Positions 46,154-58,203 are shown, numbered from the stretch's first letter. The stretch: 64,000 nucleotides of DNA from Absidia repens (GCA_002105175.1 MCGE01000022.1:434001-498000); one strand, 5' to 3'. Notes: a model not told the origin generated them from the letters alone. A program made the numbers and translations.

Positions 46154-46214
<61 letters not shown>
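46154..46214. repeat. 61-nt poly(T) tract
   Basis: Longest homopolymer in the window, uninterrupted, in non-coding DNA about 215 bases before repeat copy E. Confidence 0.95.
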
Positions 46215-46217
<3 letters not shown>

Positions 46218-46428
46218 TGTCACGACAAATTAAACGTATGTATGAGAAGCAATGTAAAAGTAAAAGGCAAGTGTACTTCATTTAGACATAGATATAAAAT
46301 TATGACAACGAAAATAAGCTATAATACATATGTAGCCTCATGTTGATGATGTTTTATGGTGTTGATTGTTGTAAAAAAAAAAAGCTTGCCTTTTATGTAT
46401 CCACCAACAAGCCAAAAACAAATTGAGA

Positions 46429-47320
46429 CATTTAAATTCCGCCCACGTGAATAATTATTTACTGCCAGTGTTTATTTTTTTCGCTTTCCTTCTTTTCATT
46501 TACTTTTTCTCCTTCTTGTTACTTCAACCATTCAACTTATATGGGGTTATTTTGGACATAGATAGCGTCAGGTGTAGTCTAGAAGCGTTTTCAGCTCAGG
46601 GATTACAAGATGACGGGGAAACCCTTTCATTTTGGATTCAGGATCTGAAGGCACCATTAGTTTGGCATTTTGGAGCCTTCATTAGCTTATTTTAGTGTTA
46701 GTTTGCCCTTGCTTTGTATCTATATCTGAATAAAATATAACTTTTTCTACTTGCTTCAATGAAAAATGTCGCCATTAGTGTTTCTCAAGTATTGCGCAAT
46801 AGATCCCTTTTTTATTCCCATCTCTTTTAGGTACTGTTGATAGACTTCAATAAAAGACATCTTGTTAGTCTCTCCCGTGACTTTTACTATATATGAGCTC
46901 CCATTTCACATTAGTCCTTTACGTTAACTTTTTCCATTCTTCAAGCCTGATACTAGTCTCTTTCATGCTAGTTCCATTAGATCCTTCGTTACAATGAACG
47001 CCGTGCTCTTAGTTTAGTATGTACCATATGCCTTCAACAAAATATATACTTTTTATTTCCCCATACTCTGATTTACTATATCAATGATTAATGCCGTTAT
47101 TAATGCTATTATTTGTGAGTATCTTATCCAATACCAGCTTTCAAATTCACCCACTTACGACTACTTTACTCCCAGAATCCTGTCGACGGGTCTGCAGTTT
47201 TAGGTCACTTTATAAAAAATGTGGCTTTACTTCCGCTCTACCACTAACATCAATCAACCCGATATACTGCCAGTGTAATACTATATTTTCCACTGGACTG
47301 TGTATACTCTATATATCCAG
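46429..47320 (-). repeat. Dispersed repeat family, long copy E (reverse orientation)
   Basis: Its reverse complement runs parallel to copy C from CTGGATATATAG to CACGTGGGCGGAATTTAAAT. It has the same central blocks, including GTTCATTGTAACGAAGGATC, GAAGCAAGTAGAAAAAG, TATTTTATTCAGATATAGAT, AAACTAACACTAAAATAAGC, core AAAGGGTTTCCCCGTCATCT and CCCTGAGCTGAAAACGCTTC. Copies C and E lie in opposite orientation about 4.5 kb apart. Confidence 0.75.
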
Positions 47321-47858
47321 TTCATACTCTCGCTGCGTATGATAGAACAAAATAGAACGTAAGCCCAAAACCCAATTGGACGCCTAGTGATGTCCATCAA
47401 AGTGTCTACGTTGCATTTTTGTCTTCCTTTGCAACCCAACTTTTAGTCTCTCTTTTGTCATAATGCCCAGACAACGTAAGCACTATGTGCGGATACTATA
47501 TTTTTATTTTAAAATCCCGTTTTGAAATAAATAAAAAAATCATAATCCTGTCGCATATTCGCACACAATCATTCACAGTTGCAGAATGGCGTTGGATCAA
47601 TTTAGGAAACCACAAATAGTATTATAGATGACTGCTTCTTACCCTGTCATACTTTAGGGTCACTTCCTTCATATCATCAGCACACACAGCCATATACATA
47701 CACGCGCACACATACGTCAAAATCACCCCACAATCAAGACAAACATGGAACATATATTTCAAAAATGATATCTCAGTTCAGTTTTATTATAATAAAATAG
47801 TGAATCACATAATAAAGCTACTATCTACAAACTAACTAATCGCACCAAAGTAATAGAA

Positions 47859-48741
47859 TTATCCTTCCCAGTGAGCTACAAAGAAAAGAGAAAGAAAAAA
47901 AGTGAGTAAAAATGGCAGTTACATGATGTATATATGAATGACGCGGGAGGGGGACTTACTTGGTAATTCATTGCCAGGCACAAATTGACGATCCACACCA
48001 TCCTTGGTAATAACAGCCAAACGAATCACACCGCCAGAAGAACCATCACGAGCCATAGCCAAGGACAAGGCATTCTTAACAAAGGTAACGGCTTCTTCTT
48101 GAGTCATATCATCCTTCCACACCGAATCACAATAACCGTAAATATAAGTGGAACCAGAACCACCGATAGCAAAAGGTTGTCGATGTAATGATCCACCCAA
48201 AGGAACATTGTATACTGAAGGTCCATCCTTTTCATCCCATCCTGCTACAATGATACCTGCCATGAGCCCGTCCTTGTTTTGATAACATAATTCTTGGAAA
48301 AGAGCACCAGCTGTTCTAACGGAAGGCGCTTCGTTTTCTTGGACACTACACACATACACACACAATAAAAAGTGAAGAGTGAGTTTCTCTGTGTTTTGGA
48401 CGGATGATAGGGGCGTTCCTTACCTATACATTTGGAGATAGTAATGGACAATATCGGCAATAGCTTGGGTATCAGCAGCAGATCCTGATCGACAGCAATA
48501 AATACGATCATGAACCTTGGTCAATTTATCGGTGACTCTGTTCGCAATATAAGCACCCGTGGTTGTACGTGAATCAGCACCAACAATAACACCATCCTTA
48601 AATTGGACAGCCATAATGGACGTCTACAAATAAGAAAGAAAAAAAAAAACGATGAAGTCAACTAACAACATAATAGACTTTTTCTATTTTTATTTTTCTT
48701 ATACTTACACCAAGATTGACTTCACCTTTTTTCAAACTCAT
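47859..48741 (-). CDS. PRE3: 20S proteasome subunit beta-1 (PRE3/PSMB6)
   Basis: Four exons on the minus strand: 48741-48709, 48623-48424, 48345-47960, 47875-47859; 211 aa. The propeptide is only [11 protein letters not shown] (11 residues); autocleavage at Gly-Thr frees Thr12 ([33 protein letters not shown]) as the nucleophile, with the conserved Asp and Lys (VGADSR, DKL) in place. [17 protein letters not shown] and [14 protein letters not shown] are the beta-1 signatures. In the core particle this subunit gives caspase-like activity. The mature domain begins exactly at an exon boundary, and the last exon is 17 nt (HWEG-stop). Confidence 0.96.
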
Positions 48742-49972
48742 GTTGTAGTATTGTAGTTTTTATATTGAAGAGAAAAAAAAAAAAAAAAGAGAGAGAGGTA
48801 GACGCGCGTTCTGCAAAAGAAAAAATTATCCCGCTCGGAGTTTCTTCTGTGGAAGAGTCCTTGAGGGGAGGGACGAAAAGGGGGGAGGGGACAGCGATGA
48901 AACCGAATCATGACGTGGGCAGTCCTAAGAGAGCGGATATTAAAAAGGTAACGCTATTGTGATACTGTAGACAACAAAACGTCTCCTTTCACAGATCACA
49001 CATGAAATACCTTCATACTGTACAAGCTCGATGAGGAAGTCGATAGAGGACGGCGATGTGACCGAACCATCTATCATGACGTGAAATAATCACTAATTTT
49101 GCTGAGATTTAAAACAAAAGATACCTTTTCTATGCTCGCACAGATGACAAGATAATACTATATTGATCGAAGTAAGAGAGCCCACTAGCAAACGAAATGG
49201 CTCTTTTATCAAACTATTAGGGCCTGATTGCATCTACTGTTCATCATAGAGTTCACAACACGAAAATTACCTTTTCTTCAGTGTGGTTCTTTTGTTTCAT
49301 GGTGAACCTGTGTCAAACCGAAAAAGAAAAAAATTAGCCACCTTTAAGCCCCGCCATTCCAGAGCAAATACGCCCACACACAACACTTTTATCTACCATC
49401 GTTCAAACATGTGATACCAAAGCTCCTGTTCTTTTACAAAAATAAAAGCCTCTATCATATAAAATTTTGTAAGCTTTTTCTTATAATATACTGGTTGAAA
49501 CAGAAAAAATATATATATATAGTAGTAAAGAATAGAAGAGAAGGGGGCTTTAGAGCACCCTTAAAAGGGATCGACAAGCCATCCAACAAAAAAAGACAAA
49601 AAAAGTCGCTGTCAGCACTTGGTAGGAGGAGGCGGTTTTGGGCAGTGTAACCTGAAGAAGCTGTTTATAATTTTCTAAACTCAAAAAAAAAAAAAAAAAA
49701 AAAAACGATAAAAATTCAACCGATTTCCCACTTCCTCTTTCTCTTTTTTTCTTTTTCATCTTCTTGACTCATTTTCTTTGCTTGTGAACATTTATTAAGG
49801 TAAAAATAATATAAAGGTGCGCCGTGGTATTTAGATAAGAGCAAACGGGAATAGCGTGTAGGAGAGGTGGGGCAAAAGGCGAATGAGACGCGTTCTGATG
49901 ATGACGGGACGGGGGCAGGGGCAAATTACTTGTCAGATGATACTCATGATGTGCTTTTTTTTTTTTTTTAGA
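48742..49972. other. Divergent intergenic region (proteasome beta-1 / C9-methyltransferase)
   Basis: 1.2 kb. Holds a degenerate duplication (48891-48920 against 49049-49086), a 23-A run at 49682-49704 and a probable 5' UTR intron of the methyltransferase gene (GTAAAAAT at 49800 to a poly-T/AG acceptor just before the ATG). Confidence 0.5.
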
Positions 49973-51535
49973 ATGGGACAAGAAGGAACTTTTAAACCTA
50001 CAGCGTGGCAAGCTATCCAGAATGCCACCTATCCTATTGAAGGAGCTGGGAACACGTCTTTCAGCAACGTTGTGCTAGGTGCTGTTGCTCTTGGTGTGCC
50101 ATATGCCATCAAGTACTACCTTGGCCTTCCATTCTGGTTCTACCCATCTTGACCATCCTTTTAGCTCTTCCTTCCTTGGCTAGTGTGATTTACTTGTACA
50201 GTCGGTTTGCTCCTCGTAACCGTACCAACATTGTGATGCCTGGCAAACCTTTGGAACATTACATGACCATCCACGACCCTGAACTCAAAAGCCAATACAG
50301 CGGATATACCAAAATCCCCATGGAAACCTTCTTCGAAGCATACTTTGTGGGCAAGATCGATATTGTAGGTGACATCTTGGAAGTGTTTGAAGCAAGACAC
50401 GACTGGGCTGCATTCCAATTCACCATGGGCCAATTCAAGTTCTTCTTGACCCAATGGATCCCTGAAACCTTGTGGCATAGCCGTGAACAAGATGAAAACC
50501 AAGTGCGCGACCATTATGACCGTGGTGATGACTTTTATGAAGCCTTCTTGGGCCCTCGTATGGTTTACACTTCTGGTATTGTCTCTGATGCCAAGAAATG
50601 CGAAACATTGGAACAAATTCAAGATAACAAGATGGAACTGATTTGCAACAAGATTCAACTCAAGAAAGGTGAAAAGCATCTTGACATTGGCTCTGGTTGG
50701 GGTACTTTGACTGCTTATGCTGCTAAACACTTTGGCTCTGACTCGACCGGTGTGACCTTGGCCAAAAAGCAAACTGAATATGGTAACAAACGCTGTGAAG
50801 AATGGGGTGTCAAGGACAGTGCTCGTATCAAATGTATGGACTACCGTGATATTCCTACTGAAGTGAAATATGATAAGATTACTTGTGTGGAAATGGCTGA
50901 ACATGTTGGTCTCTTGCGCTTCGACACTTTCCTCGACGATGTCCGTGAACGTCTCAGTGATGATGGTTTGTTCTACATGCAAGTCGCTGGTTTACGTGCT
51001 ACCTGGCAATTCGAAGACTTCATCTGGGGTCTTTTCATGGGTCGCTATATCTTCCCTGGTGCTGATGCTTCTACTCCTCTCTACTGGTACCTTCGCAAGT
51101 TGGAAATCAATGGCTTTGAAATTCACAACGTCGATACTGTCGGTGTCCATTACTCTGCTACTCTTAAAAAATGGCACGAAAACTGGCAAAAGAACCGTGA
51201 TGATATCCGTGCTAAATATGGTGAAAAAATGTAAGATTACATACAAAATGGAGGGGATGGGGAAGAAGGAAGAACACATAGAAAAAGAGAGCAAGAGAAC
51301 AGTCAAGAAAGAAAGGGAATTGGTGACTAATATTATCTTTGTCTATTTTTTTTTTTTTTGTAGTACCCGTATTTGGGATATCTTCCTTGCTTGGTCCACC
51401 ATCATCTCTCGTCAAGGTAGTGCCACTTGCTTCCAAATTGTCGCTCACAAGAACCGCAATGCCTTTGACCGTGCCGCTCTTATCAACAACCGCACTAACG
51501 CTGCTGTTTGGAAGTCGGACAACAAGACAGAATAG
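49973..51535 (+). CDS. Sphingolipid C9-methyltransferase (CFA-synthase-like), with a frame break in this sequence
   Basis: Two coding exons, 49973-51230 and 51364-51535; about 476 aa if the frame break is a missing base. The N-terminal part (MGQEGTFKPTAWQAIQNATYPIEG...NVVLGAVALGVPYAIKYYLGLPFWFYP) meets TGA at 50150-50152, while the family continues seamlessly in the frame starting at 50149 (LTILLALPSLASVIYLYSRFAPRN). The remainder is intact: IHDPELKSQYSGYTKIPMETFFEAYF, HSREQDENQVRDHYDRGDDFYEAFLGPRMVYTSGI, the SAM-binding LDIGSGWGTL, GVTLAKKQ, CMDYRDIP, EMAEHVG, and FRIWE-like IWDIFLAWSTIISRQGSATCFQI. The enzyme puts the C9 methyl on the sphingoid base of fungal glucosylceramides, using SAM, in the ER/Golgi membrane. 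AATAAA at 51679-51684. Confidence 0.88.
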
Positions 51536-51901
51536 TTGGTGTTTATATTCTTTTTACATAGTTTATATAGTCTCTTCTTTTATATAGTCTTTCTCTGTCT
51601 TTTTTATATATACTTTTACACATAGCCATTTCTCCCTCACTTTCCTTTTTTTTATATTTAATATATTACGATGTATCAAATAAAAAAAAATCAAGCTTTT
51701 ATATTTTTAATTTTGTGTGTGTGTGTGTGTGTGTGTCTGTGTCGTGAAGTTGAAATGGTCCATGACAATAATTAAGTCGATGAGCGGGCTTCGAAATTGT
51801 TTTCGCGCTGATTTTTTTCAGGAAAAAAAAAAGTAGGTCGTGGACGGATTTTTTTTTTCTTTTGTCTCCTATTGATTATTCCTCTCTTCTCTGATTGACT
51901 G
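51536..51901. other. Intergenic: C9-methyltransferase 3' UTR and kinesin promoter
   Basis: AATAAA at 51679-51684, (GT)11 at 51715-51736. No gene seen. Confidence 0.5.
51715..51736. repeat. (GT)11 microsatellite
   Basis: Eleven GT units 30 bases after the C9-methyltransferase poly(A) signal, followed by CTGTGTCG. Confidence 0.95.
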
Positions 51902-54694
51902 ATGGAAAACGTGAGTAAAATAACAACGAATGCTAGTTATTTTATATTTGTTGAACCTTTTTTTTTATTCACTGTGATTCTTAGACATCCACTCGATCTT
52001 TATCTAACATAGCAACTGCCCGCGACACCCAGTACAAAAGCACGAACAACAGCAACAAACTTATCAAGGCACCGAAACGCTCTACTTCTGCTTTAAAAGA
52101 AACCACCAACAAAAATACCAGAACTACTACAGATAACAAACTTACAATGATAGGCAGCAATAACTTGAAAAAAAGGAAGCTAGCAACCAATGATATAACG
52201 AAACCAGCACGATCAAAAACAAATCATCCTTCTACCTCCTCCATAGCATCAAAATCTATTCGTCGCCCTGCAACAGCCACTTCTCGTGTAAAAGACAACA
52301 ACACAAAAACCAAATCCCGAGCCCCGTGGGACTTCAGGGTAAGCACGCATAGAAAAAAAAAATTGGACGTGCGCGACTTTATTGGCTTGACATATCTTCT
52401 TTTTTTTGAATAGGGTAAAGTCGAAGATATTGGCAACGAAATGACTCTTATGAATACTGAAAGCAAGTGAATACTACGTTCGTTTTTATAACTCACCACG
52501 CATGTATTAACTTGGGCTCTCTTTTTTATAGTTGAAACTGTCGCCAAGTTGAAAGAAGCCCACGAATCAGATCTGGTCAGCACCACTTCGGAACTACAAC
52601 AATTAAATGATCGTGTTTATGAACAAGAAGCCTTACTCCAGGTAACAAACTATCACTTTCATTATTATCACCTGGTTACAAACTCATAACTGTTGGGGGG
52701 TTATGTATATATGTATATATAATAGGTAGAGAAAGACCGTTGTCAGGAGGCAATGAATCGGCAGAAGGAAAAACATCGACAACAAAATCAACAACTTGAA
52801 CATAGCAATCGACAATACGAACAAAGACGCGCTGGCTTTGATGCCGAACTCAAATCCATTCAATCACAAACAACTCGACTATTTTCGAAAGAGGAAGATA
52901 TCAGGCAAGCATGCGTACAGTTACAGGTATGTACATACCAAATCTCCCGATCCAAATAGAAAAATGAAGCTTTTTTTTATTATCTTACTCAAATTCGATC
53001 TTATATATATAGACCTCGGTAGATGCTGCTTCAGCTAAACTGTCACAGGAAGAAGTTAAGCTTACTGAAGATACCAATGACCTCCAGGTAAAAATGAAAA
53101 AAAAGAATACCGAGGATGGGCGAATCACGGTGCTTGATACTTACATGTTATTACGGCTGATGTTGTGTGTAGGAAAAAGAAGCCAAACTCATGGGGGCAC
53201 AGAAAACGGTGGAAGATCTGACACTGCAACTGGAAAAGACCGAGGCACGCATGTTTGAAATCGACACACAGCTGCTGGAAGACGAAAAAATACGACGTAA
53301 GCGACACAATCAATTCCAAGAACTCAAGGGCAACATTCGGGTCTTTTGTCGTATGCGACCATCATTGCCATCTGAACGAACACATGAAGGTGCATTGGTG
53401 CAAGTACAATTTGAAGGTGGACAAGTGACCGGGTCTGGCAGTGACAAGATGGAATTCTCGGAACAAGTGATCGCAAGTACAGTGACAAACAAACGCGTGA
53501 CCAAGACGTATCCGTTTTCTTTTGACAAGATCTTTACCCCGGAACATGGCCAGGCGGAATGTTTTGAAGAAATCTCTCAATTGGTGCAATCCGCTTTGGA
53601 TGGTTATAATGTATGTATTTTTGCCTATGGACAAACTGGTAGTGGCAAGACATTCACCATGCAGGGACCAGCAACACATAACAACAACAGCAACAACAAG
53701 GATCACCATGATGCAAACAATGCGGGTATGATTCCTCGGGCCGTACACCAAATCTATCAAGTCGCTCAAATGTTATCTGATCGGGGCTGGACTTATACCA
53801 TGGAGGGTCAGTTTTTGGAAATCTATAATGAAGCCATTCATGATCTTTTAGGTGAAGTCTCGGATTATGGAAAAATCAAGCATGAAATTCGACATGAAAA
53901 GAATGGGAGGACCACTGTGGCAGATATGACAACTGGTAAGAGAAAAGGGACATGAAAGGAGGTGAGGGGAGGGTGCTTTGTGGTAGACGGGCAACGAATG
54001 CTTTTATTAATTTTATCTTTGTACAATATATATATAGTACAACTGGATTCACCTAGCAAAGTCAAAACGATGTTAAGAAAGGCAAATCACAACAGGGCGA
54101 CGGGAGCAACTCTCTTGAATGAACGATCATCACGTAGTCACAGTGTGTTTATATTACGATTGTCGGGACACAACGAGACAACAGGTGAACGTACTTCTGG
54201 TGTGTTGAATTTGATTGATTTGGCTGGTTCTGAACGACTCAATGCTTCTGGTGCCACGGGCGATCGATTGACGGAGACAAAGGCGATCAACAAGAGTCTC
54301 AGTTGCTTAGGTGATGTGATTCATGCTCTAGCCAAAAACAAAGAGGGCGCCTATATACCGTATCGAAATTCAAAGCTGACCTATCTTTTACAAAACTCTT
54401 TGGGTAAGTAACTATTATTATTTTATCCGGAATTGGGTATATTTTTTATTTTATTAACTCGACCTTCATTGTTTGATATCATAGGTGGAAACTGCAAAAC
54501 ATTGATGTTTGTCAACATTTCTCCATTATCCGAACATTTTGGGGAAACGTTATGCTCACTTCGATTTGCAACAAAGGTAACAACCATAAAAAAAAGGAAC
54601 AACTCGAAATGTCGATAATATACTTACCTATATTTTTCTTCTTTTTCTCCAGGTCAACTCTTGTCGGATTGGGACTGCTAGAAAAGCCAAATAG
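51902..54694 (+). CDS. Kinesin-14 motor (KAR3/KlpA-type, C-terminal motor)
   Basis: Ten exons: 51902-51910, 51985-52338, 52414-52462, 52532-52641, 52726-52926, 53013-53087, 53173-53935, 54038-54403, 54485-54576, 54653-54694; 686 aa. Residues 1-120 are a basic, Ser/Thr/Lys-rich tail (microtubule-binding in this class) ending in RAPWDFRGK, a block just before the stalk in fungal kinesin-14s. A coiled coil spans about 125-330. The motor follows: [10 protein letters not shown] neck, [10 protein letters not shown]-loop GQTGSGKT (419-426), [11 protein letters not shown] (switch I), [10 protein letters not shown] (switch II), [25 protein letters not shown]. The C-terminal motor predicts minus-end movement in spindle and karyogamy. 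The third intron needs a GC-AG splice. Poly(A) AATAAA at 54833-54838. Confidence 0.93.
52463..52531 (+). other. GC-AG intron in kinesin-14 gene
   Basis: The donor reads GAAA|GCAAGT, the classic GC-donor consensus, and the acceptor is TTTATAG. Using the nearby GT (52467) instead would give AAT then TGA. The GC donor joins NTE to IETVAKLKE in frame. Confidence 0.75.
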
Positions 54695-54852
54695 AAATAG
54701 ATCCCTTTGGTTTATATTGATTACTTTTAATAATCTTAATTTGATGTATACTGGATCAATTCTTATTTATTTGATTATTATTATGTGATTCAATCCATTA
54801 TCATTTTATAAATATGTGTTTATTTTTTCCCCTCAATAAAATATGATATACC

Positions 54853-54885
<33 letters not shown>

Positions 54886-55870
54886 ATGTTGATAATGACC
54901 TATGTTATGGTATGTGGGATAGTGAGGATTATAGAATGGGCACTGATCAAGAGCCAATGTTATGTAGAGGTATATTGTTTTCTCAAGAAACTATGATACC
55001 ACAATTTTTTTGTTGTTGAGTTTTGTCAGGATGATCGGGATTATATTAGGAGTTATTTTTCACGCGCTCGTCTTTTTGTTGAATTTGCTTCGCCTGGTAC
55101 CACGATTCACGCTCTATGATTGTTTCCAATGAAGGGGAAGTCGTATATAGTGTGCTACTGTGCATTGTTAGGAAAACCCAAAAAGTCAACAAAAATGTGT
55201 ATTTTATTATTGATGCTGCAGGGCACTCTGTGTCTCATCTTTTTAAACTTAAAAGATCATTCAATATATGGTTTGTTTGAAAACAAAAAAGGAACCTGGG
55301 ATGGATTTGACACAAAATGACTCGGGCTCTCTTGTGAGGATGGCGAGTACCCCGTATACGTATGTATTTTTATCATTTATGTTGTTCTCGAAGGTATCCC
55401 CATCTCATCGCGCCATACTTCAAAACGCCAATGCTATTCTTTACAGTACAAACACTCGCATTTAAACCGTACAGTACTATAACTGTTTTATCCCTCAAAT
55501 ATCCAATCAACTTTTCAATCTGTAGATCAATGTTTTTGATTATTGTTATTATTAGCTTTAAACATTATATATATATATATGTATATATATATATGATTTA
55601 CTATAGAATCTTAGTGAGGATCGTCAGTCAATCAGGCTCTATAAGTGAACGACTAGGAGTGTCGGACTGCGAAATATTATAGGAAGAGTAAAAAAATAAA
55701 ATGAAACGTTTCGTCAACGATTTCCTTATTTCTTCCGGTACTTTACCCTTTTTTGTTTTCTCCTCTCTATCAATAAAGAAAAAAACGATATTTCTTTTAT
55801 CCTTTTTTTTTTCCTACCAAATTTTATATTATTTTTTATATCAACGGGATTGTATGACCTGTTCTGACAG
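54695..55870. other. Intergenic, 1.2 kb
   Basis: Kinesin 3' UTR (AATAAA 54833-54838), a 31-T tract (54854-54884), AT dinucleotides around 55566-55594 and T-rich leader of the next gene. No gene supported. Confidence 0.5.
54854..54884. repeat. 31-nt poly(T) tract
   Basis: Uninterrupted Ts, 15 bases after the kinesin poly(A) signal. Confidence 0.95.
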
Positions 55871-58203
55871 ATGACGACGACAACGGTTTCAGGACAGTCA
55901 TTTGTACGGACACTTCGCCATTACTTGGACGCTAATGAATCGAAACTACTGACAGCCTCCAACAAATCTGATGGAAAAACAAGACATAATAACTTGCAAA
56001 AACGCAATCCACCCGCTCTACCAGCAGCTCTCTCCAGCAATAACCACATTCGGTCATCCGTCGGATTTCCCTACATGTCACTCCTTGCCGTCACCAGCTC
56101 TTCATCAACACAACCCTCCTTGGATAAAACACTTTATATGCCGACTAGTAGCTGTTTCTCACTCGATATCCATTATCTTTATTTCCTCTATGCCCAGTTT
56201 GAAAATCTTGGTTTGGATATTGATGCTTCTTTACTAGGCGATGTGCCACCGGAAGGTAACATTATTATTAGTATGGGGTTGGATTTGGGATCAATATAAC
56301 TGTTGTGCTCATCATCATTGTTTCCTTGTTGGTAGGTATTGTAACGGACCATGTGGACGATGACACTGGCAAGGCACCTTCTATTCTTTCTATTGGATCT
56401 GTAGCCTCCAACATGTCGACACTTTCTTTAGGCGCTGGGTGGCAATTTTGGAAAAAACGACAAGATACCCAAGCTCAAACCAACAACAACCGACATTCAC
56501 GAACTATACAAGACGATATTATCCATATCCATCACTGTCTCTCCCGTATCACAGCACTGAAACTACATATGCATGTCTTGATTCATCCAGAAACAGGGGT
56601 GGCTCGCAGTGGTCAACGGGCGATTTTGGGCTATGAGGCACCGCTGACTCAACAAGGCAACAATGTGATGCTCTCTCTGTCACCGTTCCACCAATTGTCG
56701 TTTTTGGAGTTGGACCACATTCACCCAAGGATGGTTGGCGGTTGGACATCGTTTGCACCTCGTTTGATGAGTCTTGTTATCAAGCGGGCTGGGATTGAAG
56801 ATGCGGAGGAAATTGTACAAACATTGCACCAACAACAGCAACATGACGAAGACCATCAAGATGAACAAGCCAACAGTACGAACAACAAATGCGGATTTCA
56901 CCAGCTTCAAATGTTATCGCTTCAAGACAACAATCTCACGACATTAGAGCTAGCACCGTTACAACAAATGCAGTCCCTTACTCACCTCAATGTATCTAGC
57001 AATCTTCTCATCGATGTACCTCACTCTTTATCAATTCTTTACAACTTGCATTCACTTAACTTGTCTCACAACATGATATCCTTCACCACCGGTATCAACA
57101 CTATTTTGGGCAACATCCAGGAACTCAATTTACGTGGGAATCGATTGACCAACATTGTAGGTTTGGATCGGCTTTGGGCTTTGGAACGTTTGGATTTACG
57201 TGATAATCGCATAGAAGATATGACAGAAATGACGCGATTAACAAATCTACCTAATTTGGATGATGTCTGGGTAGCAGGGAATCCTTTTACATCAACAAAT
57301 GTAAGTAGCTTGTTTTAGTATGGCGATGATGACGACGATGGTGATTAATCTTTTTATTTTTTTCATCTGTAGACATCTTATCGGGTGGATTTATTCAATG
57401 AATTCCATCAACACAATCCATCCTTCAAATTGGACGGCACTGGTCCTTCGTTTGCTGAAAAACTCCGATTACAAACCAATCAACAACATCAACATGACTC
57501 CACTCCAGCCGCAACCACTTCAGCCAGCCCGTCACCTGTAACACCCAAAATATCCGCTAGCGTCAAAACCAACAAGGATAGCATACAAAATGGGAACGAC
57601 GCGACTACTACAGCAACAGGAGCTAATCACAATGATACATCGGTTCCCGACATACCCACTGAAGAAGGCAAGCCGATGAAAATAGCACGGGCGAAAACCA
57701 AAAAGACCAAACGCGTGATCCGGTTACGGCAAGACATGGTGGAACCCTCGATGGAAACAACAGATGCAATGGATGACAGCAGTAGCAACAAGCATGTGCT
57801 CCGGTATGCAGAATTACAGCAAGCTGTTCAACCTACATTGACACGACGGCGTTCCAATGCCTCCAAACGATCCACAAAGTCCAGCAAATCGGCGTCTGCC
57901 GCTACCAGCAGCAGTGGCCATGGTCATCATCATTATCGTAAATCGTCGACATCCACCTACCGTCGATCGCAATCACCACCTCCACCCACACCACCATCAT
58001 CGTCCTCTTTTACCGCCGAACCTGATACCACGGATGATTTATCCTTCCCAGACAACCAACGACAACAACGCTTATCTGCTGAAGAAGCCTTCCGACGTAA
58101 GATTGAAATGATGCGGCAAGAAGCTGGTACTGGTTGGTTAAGGGTATTGCAAGAAATGGAAACAAACAAGGAAAAACTCAAGGATGGGTCCATGGCTGAA
58201 TGA
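55871..58203 (+). CDS. SDS22-like leucine-rich-repeat protein
   Basis: Three exons: 55871-56255, 56336-57300, 57373-58203; 726 aa. An N-terminal block (SFVRTLRHYLDANESKLL) and a FENLGLDIDASLLGDVPP region precede about five SDS22-type LRRs in exon 2 (LQMLSLQDNNLTTL, LTHLNVSSNLLIDVP, LHSLNLSHNMISF, IQELNLRGNRLTNI, LERLDLRDNRIEDM) capped by LPNLDDVWVAGNPF. After the cap comes YRVDLFNEFHQHNPSFKLDGTGPSFAEKLRLQ and a Ser/Arg/Lys-rich disordered tail, ending in an acidic/helical AEEAFRRKIEMMRQE segment. I read it as a fungal LRR scaffold (nischarin/SDS22-like); partners are unknown. Poly(A) AATAAA at 58401-58406. Confidence 0.8.

Larger units (their letters stand above)
45385..47858. other. 2.5 kb gene-poor intergenic region holding long repeat copy E
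   Basis: Contains the WBP1 3' UTR, a 61-T tract (46154-46214), repeat copy E (46429-47320) and the 3' flank of the beta-1 proteasome gene. No protein-like frame. Confidence 0.55.

Noticed and set aside
46134..46346. Open frame with a long Phe run
   Set aside because: It is the translation of the 61-T homopolymer, not a protein.
49334..49342. GGTGGCTAA (minus strand) near the beta-1 proteasome gene
   Set aside because: One base off PACE and about 600 bases from the start; not enough to claim regulation.
50161..50982. 273-residue open frame on the minus strand
   Set aside because: It is an antisense shadow of the C9-methyltransferase exon, which has clear family motifs; the antisense product has no recognisable features.
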